Positions 1-8,081 of a stretch of DNA of 64,000 nt are shown one piece after another. Below the pieces are notes generated by a model. That model made no database searches. It was not told where the DNA came from and saw nothing but the letters and a program-made list of their open reading frames with translations. Numbering within the stretch: position 1 is the first letter of the stretch; each line of letters opens with the position of its first letter. Made by a program: the position numbers and the translations under genes. This stretch comes from Pseudomonadaceae bacterium SI-3 (lineage in GTDB: Bacteria; Pseudomonadota; Gammaproteobacteria; Pseudomonadales; Pseudomonadaceae): contig CP026511.1 of the NCBI GenBank assembly GCA_004010935.1, positions 4,774,001-4,838,000 on the forward strand, in the 5' to 3' direction.

Positions 1-824
1 GTGTCACCGTTGTGAACAACTCGCTGGACGACCTCACCCTTCAGGGAGGCCGCTTGCACGCGATGAGCCAGCCCAACACCAGTAACATGAACGAAGACTT
101 CGTCACCTTCTACGGCGGGGGCGTAGACGCGCCTTGGCTCGGCTACGCAGGCGGTGACTACAGCGTGAATGAAAATATCAGTCTTAGCCTGTACACCAGC
201 CGCCTCAAAGATGCCTGGAACCAGCATTACTTCGGTGCGTCGGCCACCTATCCGCTCTCCGATATCGTCGCGCTGCTGGCCAGCTTCAACTATTACAAGG
301 CAACCGACGAAGGCCGTGAGTTGCTGGGCGAGTTCAACAACAACATCTGGAGCTCCAGCCTGGGTGTCGCCTTCGGCGCGCACACTGTCACGGCGTCGTA
401 TCAGCGAAACAACGGTAACAACGACTTTGACTACTTGCGCCAGGCGGACTCGATCTACCTGAACAACTCCATTCAGTACAGTGATTTCAACTCACCTAAA
501 GAGCAGTCCTGGATGCTGCGCTACGACCTGAACATGGCGGAGTACGGCATACCCGGGCTTACTTTCATGACCCGCTACGCCCGCGGTTGGGGCGCCGATT
601 ACAGCAACGCGAACGAGGTGTACATGCGCCAAGACGATAACGGTGCGCCGCTGACGGGACAGAACCGCTGGGAACGCGACGTCGAAGCCCGCTACGTTGT
701 ACAGACTGGCTCTCTCAAGGATTTGTCTCTGCGGGTGCGCCAGGCTACCACGCGGGCGACTGCTTTCGAGTCCGACCTCGATGAGGTCCGATTCATCGCC
801 GAGTACCCTCTCTCGATCTTGTGA
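1..824 (+). CDS. OprD-family outer-membrane porin, 3' part
   Basis: The reading frame is open from base 3, so the gene starts outside the window and about 270 C-terminal residues are visible. The sequence alternates polar and aromatic residues in the short strands and loops typical of OprD-type substrate-specific porins (GLTFMTRYARGWGADY, the W-E-R-D-V-E turn, closing EVRFIAEYPLSIL). The chain ends in hydrophobic beta-strand residues, as outer-membrane barrels do. OprD porins take up basic amino acids, small carboxylates or aromatic acids; the substrate cannot be read here. The GTG at base 12 is internal and not the true start. Family assignment is solid, substrate unknown. Confidence 0.85.
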   Translation, partial: VTVVNNSLDDLTLQGGRLHAMSQPNTSNMNEDFVTFYGGGVDAPWLGYAGGDYSVNENISLSLYTSRLKDAWNQHYFGASATYPLSDIVALLASFNYYKATDEGRELLGEFNNNIWSSSLGVAFGAHTVTASYQRNNGNNDFDYLRQADSIYLNNSIQYSDFNSPKEQSWMLRYDLNMAEYGIPGLTFMTRYARGWGADYSNANEVYMRQDDNGAPLTGQNRWERDVEARYVVQTGSLKDLSLRVRQATTRATAFESDLDEVRFIAEYPLSIL

Positions 825-885
825 AACACCATGAGCAACACCACATCTTCTTTAGTTTTGCTCCCTTGGTTTGAAGATGTGTTTC

Positions 886-910
886 AGGCGCCCATCAGGG
901 CGCCTTTTTT
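886..910 (+). terminator. Rho-independent terminator after the porin gene
   Basis: AGGCGCCC (886-893), loop ATCA, GGGCGCCT (898-905), followed by a run of T. It lies about 60 bases after the porin stop and separates it from the two-component operon. Confidence 0.9.
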
Positions 911-1144
911 CGTTTGGTGCACCCGCTCGCGCTGCGGGTCAACCAAATGACCGGTAGATTACAAATTCGCAAGATAGCCCTCACAGGGCTTTTACCGCGT
1001 TAAAGTGCTTCCCGCTTCCCTGGGCAGATCTTTTCGCCTCTGCCTTTCACGCTAGAGCCAAGCCGCTTTCGTCTTGACCTAGTTACTACATGGATTTTTT
1101 TGGTTCCGCTTACCGCGCACCTCCTTGCCGAGTTACCTCAAAAC

Positions 1145-1819
1145 ATGCGCATCCTGGTTGTCGAAGACGAGATCAAAGCTGCGGAATACTTGCAGCAGGG
1201 TCTTATCGAATGTGGTTACTTGGTCGATTGCGTAAGTGATGGCCTCGATGGGTTTCACCTGGCACTGCAGAACGACTATGACATCGTGCTGCTAGATGTG
1301 AATCTGCCAACCATGGATGGGTGGGAGGTTCTCGAACTCATCAGGCGGCGTAAGCAGACACGCGTCATCATGCTGACTGCCAATGGCCGCTTAGAGCAAA
1401 AAGTCCGCGGCTTGGAATCGGGCGCCGACGACTATCTGGTCAAGCCGTTCCAGTTCCCCGAGCTGCTTGCCCGTATCCGGACACTGTTGCGGCGAGGCGA
1501 GGCAGTCACACTTCCGAGCAACCTGCGTGTAGCCGACCTCGAACTGGACCCGGCCCGGCATAGGGCTTACCGGAGCGGTCAGCGTATCGACCTCACCAGC
1601 AAAGAATTTGCGTTATTGCATCTGCTCATGCGCCGGACTGGCGAAGTCCTCACGCGTACGGAAATAACTGCCATGGTGTGGGACATCAATTTCGACTGCG
1701 ATACCAATGTGGTGGATGTTGCGATTCGTCGCCTGCGGATGAAAGTGGACGAACCCTTCGGCGATCGCCTGATACACACCATCCGGGGTGTGGGCTACGT
1801 GCTGGAGGCGCGGCCTTGA
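1145..1819 (+). CDS. OmpR-family response regulator, CusR/CopR-like
   Basis: A 224-residue response regulator with an N-terminal receiver (MRILVVEDE start, phospho-acceptor Asp in IVLLDVNLP, Lys in LVKPFQ) and a C-terminal winged helix (FDCDTNVVDVAIRRLRMKVD, HTIRGVGYVLE). The start is set at the ATG of MRIL; an upstream GTG would add unrelated residues. The stop overlaps the TTG start of the kinase gene by four bases, so the pair is co-translated. The subgroup (CDTNVVDVAIRRLR) is that of copper/silver/heavy-metal regulators such as CusR and CopR, which fits the metal regulator and exporter just downstream. The metal itself is inferred from family only. Confidence 0.9.
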   Translation: MRILVVEDEIKAAEYLQQGLIECGYLVDCVSDGLDGFHLALQNDYDIVLLDVNLPTMDGWEVLELIRRRKQTRVIMLTANGRLEQKVRGLESGADDYLVKPFQFPELLARIRTLLRRGEAVTLPSNLRVADLELDPARHRAYRSGQRIDLTSKEFALLHLLMRRTGEVLTRTEITAMVWDINFDCDTNVVDVAIRRLRMKVDEPFGDRLIHTIRGVGYVLEARP

Positions 1820-3189
1820 AGCCACTCAGCCTCGCATCGCGTCTCGCGCTTCAAATCACACTGACCGGCGCCGCTTTGGTCGCGCTGCTGATTGCACTGA
1901 GCTACTGGGTACTGGTGCGCCAACTGGAACTGCGCGCCCAGGAGGAAGTGACGGCCAAGCTCTCTCAGATCGATCATGGACTCCTCGAAGACACCAAAGC
2001 CCGTATGGGCCGCTCCTGGCAACACGCATTGAGCGATACCGTACTCGGCCATGACAACCTTTCGATTACGGTCATCGGCGATACAGCGAAATCACCCATT
2101 TTCAGTATCGGCCGATTCGCCAATGCGCCGCAGCAGCTGGATCTCGTGAGCAGGGACGGCGACTATCTTGGCTGGACAACGAAAGATGGCGTGCAGATGC
2201 TAACCGGGCGCAAGCAAATCCAAGTCCCGGGACTGGCTCCAATGACGCTTTTACTTTCGCAAGATCGCAGTGCCGATCAACGGCTGGTGGCTGCATTCCT
2301 GCGCTCGGCCTTAGTGACCGTGCCGATGCTACTGATATTGATCGGATTGGCTGGATGGCTAATCGCCCAAAATGGCTTGCGGCCGCTTCGCAAGTTCCGG
2401 GCCTTGGCGACTAAGGTATCTACACAGGATCTATCACCTCGAATCCGCACCGATCGGCTTCCGCAAGAGCTCCAGGCATTGGCGCACAGCCTCAACGTAA
2501 TGCTTCATCGACTCGATGACGGCGTTCAGCAACTGTCACAATTCTCGGACGATGTGGCTCATGAGTTAAAAACTCCGCTGAACAACCTGATAGGCAAGGC
2601 GCAGGTGACTTTGGTGCGTGAGCGAAGCAAGGAGCATTATCGGGAGGTGATCGAGTCGTCGGTTGAAGAACTCGAACGCATGGATCGAATCGTGTCAGAC
2701 ATGCTGTTTCTCGCCCAGGCCAGCCACGCCAGCCCAGCACTGAAGCTCGAACAATTATCTTTAGGAAGCGAGGCGAGGCGCGTATGTGAATACTTCGAAG
2801 TCCTTGCCGAAGAAGCGGGAGTCGCTACGACAGTAACGGGCGATGCCATGATTTTGGGAAATCGACTTATGGTCCAGCGGGCCATTTCCAACCTGCTATC
2901 CAACGCGCTGCGGCATTCAAATACTGGCAGTACGGTCGAACTTAAGATCCTTGAGGAGGACGTAGACATCGTCTCGCTGGCTGTCACCAATCATGGCGCG
3001 ACTATCGAATCGGATCATCTCCCACATCTGTTCGACCGCTTTTACCGCGTTAACGGCATACAACCTCGCGGGGCAGGATTGGGGCTAGCGATTGTCCGCT
3101 CAGTGATGAACCTCCACAAAGGCCACGTGGCCGTCGCCAGCAAAGACGGTCGGACCACGTTTGAACTCACGTTTCCTCGGCAGGCCTGA
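1816..3189 (+). CDS. Heavy-metal sensor histidine kinase, CusS/CopS-like
   Basis: A 457-residue membrane kinase. TM helix near residues 10-35, periplasmic sensor domain to about 165, second TM (about 170-190), HAMP, H-box with the phosphorylated His in DDVAHELKTPL, N-box NLLSNALRHS and G-box GAGLGLAIVRSV. It starts with TTG at 1816, overlapping the regulator stop (TTGA). Kinases of this group phosphorylate the partner OmpR-type regulator when periplasmic Cu/Ag or other metals rise. The periplasmic domain has no obvious Met/His cluster, so the ligand is uncertain. Confidence 0.9.
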   Translation: MKPLSLASRLALQITLTGAALVALLIALSYWVLVRQLELRAQEEVTAKLSQIDHGLLEDTKARMGRSWQHALSDTVLGHDNLSITVIGDTAKSPIFSIGRFANAPQQLDLVSRDGDYLGWTTKDGVQMLTGRKQIQVPGLAPMTLLLSQDRSADQRLVAAFLRSALVTVPMLLILIGLAGWLIAQNGLRPLRKFRALATKVSTQDLSPRIRTDRLPQELQALAHSLNVMLHRLDDGVQQLSQFSDDVAHELKTPLNNLIGKAQVTLVRERSKEHYREVIESSVEELERMDRIVSDMLFLAQASHASPALKLEQLSLGSEARRVCEYFEVLAEEAGVATTVTGDAMILGNRLMVQRAISNLLSNALRHSNTGSTVELKILEEDVDIVSLAVTNHGATIESDHLPHLFDRFYRVNGIQPRGAGLGLAIVRSVMNLHKGHVAVASKDGRTTFELTFPRQA

Positions 3190-3311
3190 CTCAAAGTGAT
3201 ACCGCACGGAGACAGCCATCACTACGAAGGGGCAAAAACCACAGGGACAAACAACCATTTCGAGGGCATGCGCGTTGGCCGGGTAACCAGGCCCGCAAGC
3301 CCCAACGCCGT

Positions 3312-3716
3312 TCATTTAATGCATGCGTCCTCGCTAATTCCGGCGAGAATGCCGCAAGCCTCAACTTCCCGCCCATCGTTGCAATTAGCCCGCAGTGAAA
3401 CGAGTTGTCGTTCGAGTGATTGCAGAGCGGTTATCTGGGATCTGACTTGAGAAATGTGATCATCGAGTAAGGCATTGACGGCCGTACAAGGCTGGCGAGG
3501 GTCATCCTGGTAGCTTTGGAGTGCGTGAATCTCTGGAAGTGACAGATTCAAGATTCGGCAGCGCCGGATGAAAGCTAGCCGCTCGCCATGCTTCTCGGTG
3601 TAGACACGATAGCCGTTCGCCTGGCGATCAGGCGGTGGCAACAAGCCCTGCTGCTCATAGAAGCGGATCGTCTGTGTATCAATCCCTATTAGCCTTGCTA
3701 ACTGACCAATGCGCAT
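3312..3716 (-). CDS. MerR-family metal-responsive regulator, CadR/PbrR-like
   Basis: About 134 residues: MerR winged helix (MRIGQLARLIG, TIRFYEQQGLLP), dimerisation helix, and the metal-binding cysteines in the CadR/PbrR positions (PCTAVNALLDDH, then CNDGREVEAC). It lacks the His-rich C-terminal tail of P. putida CadR. Start chosen at 3716 (MRIGQ) rather than 3731 because family members start there. It is transcribed away from the CDF gene at 3809 and the shared spacer carries a MerR-type promoter, so it most likely controls that exporter in response to Cd/Zn/Pb. Confidence 0.85.
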   Translation of the reverse strand: MRIGQLARLIGIDTQTIRFYEQQGLLPPPDRQANGYRVYTEKHGERLAFIRRCRILNLSLPEIHALQSYQDDPRQPCTAVNALLDDHISQVRSQITALQSLERQLVSLRANCNDGREVEACGILAGISEDACIK

Positions 3717-3744
3717 CGTGTGAATCCTCATCGGCTCTGCGTTA

Positions 3745-3775
3745 TTGACCTTATAGTAGCTATAAGGCTTTTAAT
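3745..3775 (+). promoter_or_regulatory. MerR-type promoter/operator
   Basis: TTGACC (3745-3750), a 19-base spacer and TTTAAT (3770-3775). The long spacer holds a perfect dyad CCTTATAG-TAG-CTATAAGG (3749-3767). Overlong spacers with a central dyad are the hallmark of MerR-activated promoters. It fires toward the CDF gene and lies just upstream of the divergent regulator gene. Confidence 0.8.
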
Positions 3776-3808
3776 GATCCCATCTTCGATTTCAAGTGGA
3801 GCCGTATC

Positions 3809-4699
3809 ATGAGCAAGTCCGATGGTCCCTGCGGCTGCGATGCGACACCAGCCGCTGATGCCGATATGCAAAACCCTTCCGATACGACGGGGCAATGGGT
3901 CAGTGTTTACGCCGTGCCCAAGATGGATTGTCCATCAGAAGAGCGAATGATCCGCTTGGCGCTGAATGGTTTGGACGGAGTTCGGAAGCTGACTTTTGAT
4001 CTGTCGGACCGTCGGTTAGATGTCATGCATGACAGTGCCGTTGAGCCCATAACCAAAAAGCTGGCGACGTTAGGGCTAGGCGCCACTCTTCAGAAAACTG
4101 TCGCGGCAGACCCTGAGATGATCAAAGCCGCCGAGAATCCGGCGAACTCTACACAGGAATCCCGCTCCCTACGTTTACTGTTAGGCATCAACGCCTTCAT
4201 GTTCGTGGTAGAGATGACTGCTGGCCTGATTGCCAGGTCCGCGGGTCTGATTGCCGATTCGCTCGACATGTTCGCTGACGCGGCAGTGTACGGCCTGGCC
4301 CTTTATGCGGTTGGGCGCAGCGTCAATCTGCAGGTGCGTGCTGCACACCTTGCTGGTGTGCTCCAGCTGATTTTGGCCCTCGGCGTGCTCGTAGAGGTGA
4401 TCAGACGCTTTATATTCGGCAGCGAGCCCGAGTCGCTGATAATGATGGCCGTCGCGTTCCTGGCATTGCTCGCCAACACGGGTTGTTTGCTGCTGATTTC
4501 CAAACACCGGGAAGGTGGTGCTCACATGAAAGCGAGCTGGATATTCTCCGCCAATGATGTGGTCATCAACATGGGCGTCATAGTCGCCGGAGCGCTCGTC
4601 GCTTGGACTGGGTCCAACTACCCAGACCTGATTATCGGTACCGTCGTGGGATTCATCGTTCTCAACGGCGCTCGGCGTATTCTGGCGCTCAAGGGTTGA
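3809..4699 (+). CDS. CDF-family metal exporter with N-terminal HMA domain
   Basis: 296 residues. A Cys-rich start (CGCDAT) is followed by a heavy-metal-associated fold at about 30-95 (KMDCPSEE), then a transmembrane unit from about 120 with the CDF metal-site segments IADSLDMFADA and SANDVVINMGV. Such proteins move Zn, Cd, Co or Ni out of the cytoplasm using the proton gradient. Six hydrophobic helices are visible and the usual long cytoplasmic tail is absent. It lies behind the MerR-type promoter and is probably the CadR-like regulator's target. The exact metal cannot be read. Confidence 0.85.
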   Translation: MSKSDGPCGCDATPAADADMQNPSDTTGQWVSVYAVPKMDCPSEERMIRLALNGLDGVRKLTFDLSDRRLDVMHDSAVEPITKKLATLGLGATLQKTVAADPEMIKAAENPANSTQESRSLRLLLGINAFMFVVEMTAGLIARSAGLIADSLDMFADAAVYGLALYAVGRSVNLQVRAAHLAGVLQLILALGVLVEVIRRFIFGSEPESLIMMAVAFLALLANTGCLLLISKHREGGAHMKASWIFSANDVVINMGVIVAGALVAWTGSNYPDLIIGTVVGFIVLNGARRILALKG

Positions 4700-4754
4700 A
4701 GGAGCTCCCGTTACAGAAAAAGGGTGTCTTCATGCCTGTAAGCCATCCGGGTCT

Positions 4755-4785
4755 AGCGGCGTCAGCTAAAACTGGCGACGCCGCT
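4755..4785. terminator. Hairpin between convergent genes
   Basis: AGCGGCGTC (4755-4763) pairs with GACGCCGCT (4777-4785), followed by TTTAG. It sits exactly between the CDF gene and the HAD gene that face each other. The T-run is short, so bidirectional termination is likely but not certain. Confidence 0.55.
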
Positions 4786-5418
4786 TTAGCCGTTGGCGGA
4801 TGGTGGGTATTGCAGAACGTGGGCTGCAAAGTCCATCAGCGAGACGAAGCCGCACTGATCGGCTTTTCCTTCACGCTGTAGGTGGTAGCCCCGCATGCCT
4901 TGCCCAATTGGACCAAGCATATCGGCTTGCAACGTGTCACCGATCATTGCGATAGCGGAGGCTTCGCAGCCAAGCTGTTCGATCATCTGACGATAGATTG
5001 CGGGCTCAGGCTTTATTGTCCCAACCTCAAAGCTCCATCCGTAAACATCGAACGACGGCAGTAACAGTTTGGCCGGAATCGCATATGGGGCTGCGAGATT
5101 GGAGCACAACGCGAGATTCAGGCCGGCGTCCTTTAGCTGATTTAGCGACTCCAACGCATCATCGAAAAGGCGAACGCTGGCCAGCTCGGTGAAAAGGTCG
5201 CTTTCAAGGCTAGCTAACTCAGAGTTGCTCAACTGCGCACCGAAATAATCGGCAGCTCCAGCCAAGCCCAGATTTCGAGTCATCAGAGTCCGTGCGTCAT
5301 CCGGCCTTGGTGTTTTGCCCTGAAGCCGCAGGTTCTGCATCAGTTGGCGGAAAGGATGGCGGCGCTCACCTATCTGGAGAAGCGTGCCAAACACATCGAA
5401 AACTACTGCTTGTATCAT
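4786..5418 (-). CDS. HAD-superfamily hydrolase
   Basis: 210 residues with the HAD motifs in order: nucleophile Asp in VVFDVFGTLL near the N-terminus, motif II LCSNLA, the motif III Lys in GTIKPEP, and motif IV IAMIGDTLQAD. The cap is the small helical type of phosphatase/[24 protein letters not shown] members. The substrate is unknown and no operon partner is visible; the next gene downstream is a remnant in a mobile scar. Confidence 0.85.
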   Translation of the reverse strand: MIQAVVFDVFGTLLQIGERRHPFRQLMQNLRLQGKTPRPDDARTLMTRNLGLAGAADYFGAQLSNSELASLESDLFTELASVRLFDDALESLNQLKDAGLNLALCSNLAAPYAIPAKLLLPSFDVYGWSFEVGTIKPEPAIYRQMIEQLGCEASAIAMIGDTLQADMLGPIGQGMRGYHLQREGKADQCGFVSLMDFAAHVLQYPPSANG

Positions 5419-5475
5419 GCCGGTACCTCTACCGTTGGAGGCGAACCGCCCACCCGAAGAGCGATGCCGCCCCTC

Positions 5476-6330
5476 TCAGTTTTCTGAACTGGATTTCTTC
5501 AGAGGTGGCACGAAGAAGATGGGTCTTTGCGGGGGCGCTATCAGGATATCTGTCGACTTGATGCTTGTGCCTTTTCGACGCCTTGTTTTGCCGTTCTTGT
5601 CGACCGCCAGCAGATCACCGGTCGCGACAGCAATGTCGAGTGCCTGCTTTACGCGAAGCTCGTCAGCCATGGTGTAGTTGGTCAATCCGCTCATCAGGCC
5701 CAAAAAAGGTTGCCGTTCTACCTCGTAGACCTGTTTGGGCAAGAGCTCCGAAAGTTCTCCTCGGATGCGGTCATTGGTAGCATCGTCGAAATAATGCTCA
5801 TCCAACAGCAAATCGTGCTGACCTGTCACGGCGATATCCCGATTGGCGTCGTAGCTGAAAAAGCTGGAAGGCGACAGCATATGGGAAAAGTTGTTGCCGT
5901 ATTTCCAGTGGATCTTCTTCATCACATCGTTAGCGCGGTAGTTGTTCGCCAGATGGATAAACCAATAGGCCATCGGGTTGCTGCCGGCCGGACGAATGAA
6001 GAAGACGGTCATGTACTGGGCACCGCTTTCCTGCTTGATCCCCTCGGACAGATAGCGCTGGATCAGGTATTGCCAGCTCCGTGGCTGATGCGCCTTCAGC
6101 TGTTTAAGCATGTCCCATGGCACATGCTGATCCAAGCCGATATTTGCAATGGCTTTCCGGTTCGCTTGGCGGTCGGCTAGATACGTAACCAAAAAATCGA
6201 CATTGAAGGTCAGCAGGACCTCGGCTTTGTTGAGATTCTGGAAAATCCATTTGATCTTAGGGAACGGCACATCGCCATACATCATGCCCAGCCCCGCAGC
6301 GAGGATTGCCTTTTTCCGAGCCGGCTGCAT
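5476..6330 (-). pseudogene. TcmP-like protein, C-terminal remnant
   Basis: The ORF (284 residues) resembles the C-terminal two thirds of three-Cys-motif partner (TcmP-type) proteins: KIKWIFQNLNKAEVLLTF then VDFLVTYL, and a C-terminal winged region ending with basic residues and PPLKKS. The usual N-terminal SAM-methyltransferase-like part is missing. The first ten or so residues overlap the opposite-strand integrase repeat that begins at 6298, so the apparent ATG is probably accidental and the gene was cut there. TcmP genes often lie in mobile or defence-type regions. Family call from memory of motifs, moderate confidence. Confidence 0.55.
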
Positions 6331-6582
6331 ATCTCAGACCATCTATCCACTCGTCAATACGCTCGTATCGTCAAAGGTTGGGTGAAAGCCATTGGCCCTG
6401 ATCCAGCCCTGTATGGCATTCACACAATAAGACGTACGAAGGCATCGCTGATCTATCGCAGGACGAAGAACCTGCGGGCAGTTCAACTGTTGCTCGGCCA
6501 TACGAAGCTGGAGAGCACCGTTCGATATCTGGGGATTGAGGTCGATGATGCCCTAGAGATGGCGGAACAGACCGAGGTTTGA
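6298..6582 (+). pseudogene. Tyrosine recombinase, C-terminal fragment (copy 1)
   Basis: The frame reads from DCLFPSRL through DHLSTRQYARIVKGW, HTIRRTKASLIYRR, LLGHTKLESTVRYLG to MAEQTEV and stop. It holds the H-x-x-R box, the second His and the catalytic Tyr, but lacks the N-terminal half and Arg I. A near-identical copy lies at 32686-32970 in the same orientation. A frame-broken 5' fragment that looks like the same family lies at 19264. The C-terminal ORF has no start of its own. Confidence 0.85.
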
Positions 6583-6591
6583 CCATGCATA

Positions 6592-6632
6592 GCGACGGTC
6601 GAAGCCAGGCCGTCGCTAACCGGCCAAATGCT
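6592..6632 (+). repeat. Hairpin plus GCTAACCGGCCAAA repeat after integrase copy 1
   Basis: GCGACGGTC (6592-6600) pairs with GGCCGTCGC (6608-6616, one mismatch) and is followed by CTAACCGGCCAAATGCTGCC. The same arrangement follows integrase copy 2 (32980-33026). The CTAACCGGCCAAAAGC core is found in inverted orientation ahead of the integrase 5' fragment (19191-19215). It marks the downstream edge of the integrase unit. Confidence 0.7.
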
Positions 6633-6681
6633 GCCCCACCGTACCAAGCGGATCTGTGCCTACTGCGTTCAGGGCGAATCT

Positions 6682-6875
6682 ATGACTACTACATCTGAAA
6701 GCTGGCGAGTTGTATGCCAAGACCCAGGGGATGGCAGCGGAGACGTCATCGTTGAGCTTCCATCAGAGCTACTTAAGCACTCAGACGGAGTTTGGGTGAT
6801 GAGCTGTCAGTTGAGGCGGGAGAGGAAAACATTTGCTTGAAACTCCAGCAACGAGCTGATGGCGCCTCGTCATAG
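6682..6875 (+). pseudogene. AbrB/MazE-type DNA-binding protein, frameshifted
   Basis: ATG at 6682 gives ESWRVVCQDPGDGSGDVIVE and LPSELL, the pattern of small AbrB-fold antitoxin or regulator proteins. Near 6780 the frame slips: the original frame runs into a basic tail and stops at 6840, whereas the alternate frame continues with the expected LGDELSVEAGEEN and stops at 6873-6875. A one- or two-base change around 6780 therefore broke the gene. No toxin gene remains beside it. Confidence 0.6.
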
Positions 6876-7357
6876 CAATCCAAACAATGTCTGATTGTGG
6901 TTGACTGCTTTCGCTCCAAAACGGCGGCTAGCGGCCAGAAGCTGCCGATCCGCGCCATTACAGAGAGGTGGCTTTTCCCTCGATTGCTTTGCCTGCTCAG
7001 CTATTGTCATGGGCCTAAAGGGAAAAGGATGGGGATAGATGACGATTATGGCTTCCGACCACTCTGCGGGGCGGATTCGTTCAATTGAGTGTTGCAGGCC
7101 GAGGCGTTCATCAATGAAACATGCGGTTGGGTAAAGGCCGCACATTGTCGGACCAAGACACCTAGAGCGTATCGCCCGTTATGAACAGCAACGACGCAGG
7201 ACCCGCGTCTGATGGACTGCTCGGCCGAGAAAATCCGCAATAAGCACCACGCAATGACGGCGCGAACCTTGCAATGGCATCTAACAAGCGCAACCGCACG
7301 CATGGCAAGGCGAGACGGTAGAGTATCTGCCGTTCAGCGAACTGCTCGGCTGACCCA
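6876..7357. other. Gene-poor stretch
   Basis: About 480 bases. Small ORFs occur on both strands but none has a recognisable family, good ribosome site or consistent composition. It is probably decayed DNA at the right edge of the mobile scar. Confidence 0.5.
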
Positions 7358-7361
7358 TGAA

Positions 7362-7394
7362 AACGCCCGGTCGATGGTGAGTCGACCGGGCGTT
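7362..7394 (-). terminator. Terminator of the cytochrome b561 gene
   Basis: Perfect 13-base arms AACGCCCGGTCGA (7362-7374) and TCGACCGGGCGTT (7382-7394), followed on the minus strand by TTTTCA. It lies directly after the b561 stop. Confidence 0.9.
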
Positions 7395-7408
7395 GTCGTG
7401 TTTGCGCG

Positions 7409-7960
7409 TCAGGCCTGGTGGCGCTGCGGCAGCATGCGCAACAGGGTGCCGTCGCGGCGCACGTATTGGTGGAACAAGGCCGCCGCCGCGTGCAGGCCGA
7501 TCAGCCAGTAGCCGGCCACCGCCAGCGTTTCATGCAGCTCCTTGAACTCGCCGGCCAGCTCCTTGTTGGCGCCGATCAGCGCCGGCAGCTCAAGGCCGAA
7601 GAAGGGAATCGGCTTGTCCGCCGCGCTCAGGGTCAGCCAGCCGAGCAGCGGCAGGCCAATCATCAGTCCGTACAGCGCCAGATGCATCAGCTTGGCCAGC
7701 GCGCGTTCCCAGCCGGCCCCGGCGACCGCCTCGGGCGCGGGATGCAGCCAGCGGGCAATCAGACGCAGCCAGACCAGCGCGAACACCGTCAGCCCGAGCA
7801 TGAAATGCCAGTGCTTGAGCAGTTCGCGCGGTTCACTGCCCTTGGCGAAATTGCCCTTGAGTTCGATGGTCGCGTAGACCGCTGCGATCAACAGCAGCAT
7901 CAGCCAGTGCAGGGCAATGCTCAGGCGACCGTAGCGTGCCAGAGGGTTCGATGCAGTCAT
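7409..7960 (-). CDS. Cytochrome b561 (diheme, four-helix)
   Basis: About 183 residues with four hydrophobic helices and paired heme His residues: H in SIALHWLML, KHWHFMLG, MHLALYGL, and the closing LHAAAALFHQYVRRDG. The family moves electrons from quinol across or within the inner membrane, often to periplasmic cytochromes or superoxide. Start at 7960 (MTASN); a GTG/ATG nine bases earlier is possible. A PmrA-like box sits about 46 bases upstream, and the neighbouring two-component genes are the likely source of control. Confidence 0.9.
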   Translation of the reverse strand: MTASNPLARYGRLSIALHWLMLLLIAAVYATIELKGNFAKGSEPRELLKHWHFMLGLTVFALVWLRLIARWLHPAPEAVAGAGWERALAKLMHLALYGLMIGLPLLGWLTLSAADKPIPFFGLELPALIGANKELAGEFKELHETLAVAGYWLIGLHAAAALFHQYVRRDGTLLRMLPQRHQA

Positions 7961-8006
7961 TTCACACACTCCGAGTAGGGGAATGTCGGCAGTCTAGGGC
8001 GCCAGC

Positions 8007-8023
8007 CTTAAGCGAACCTTAGC
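8007..8023 (-). promoter_or_regulatory. PmrA/QseB-like box before cytochrome b561
   Basis: CTTAAG-N5-CTTAGC (8007-8023). It fits the OmpR-subfamily direct repeat YTTAAK-N5-YTTAAK with one weak half-site. Its near edge is 46 bases from the b561 ATG, matching the spacing of the perfect box before the THL gene at 14542. Confidence 0.65.
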
Positions 8024-8081
8024 GAATGCCCGTTGCGCCTGCGGCGGGCGGTCGCGGCAGCTCGCCGCTGGTCGGTCTGGG

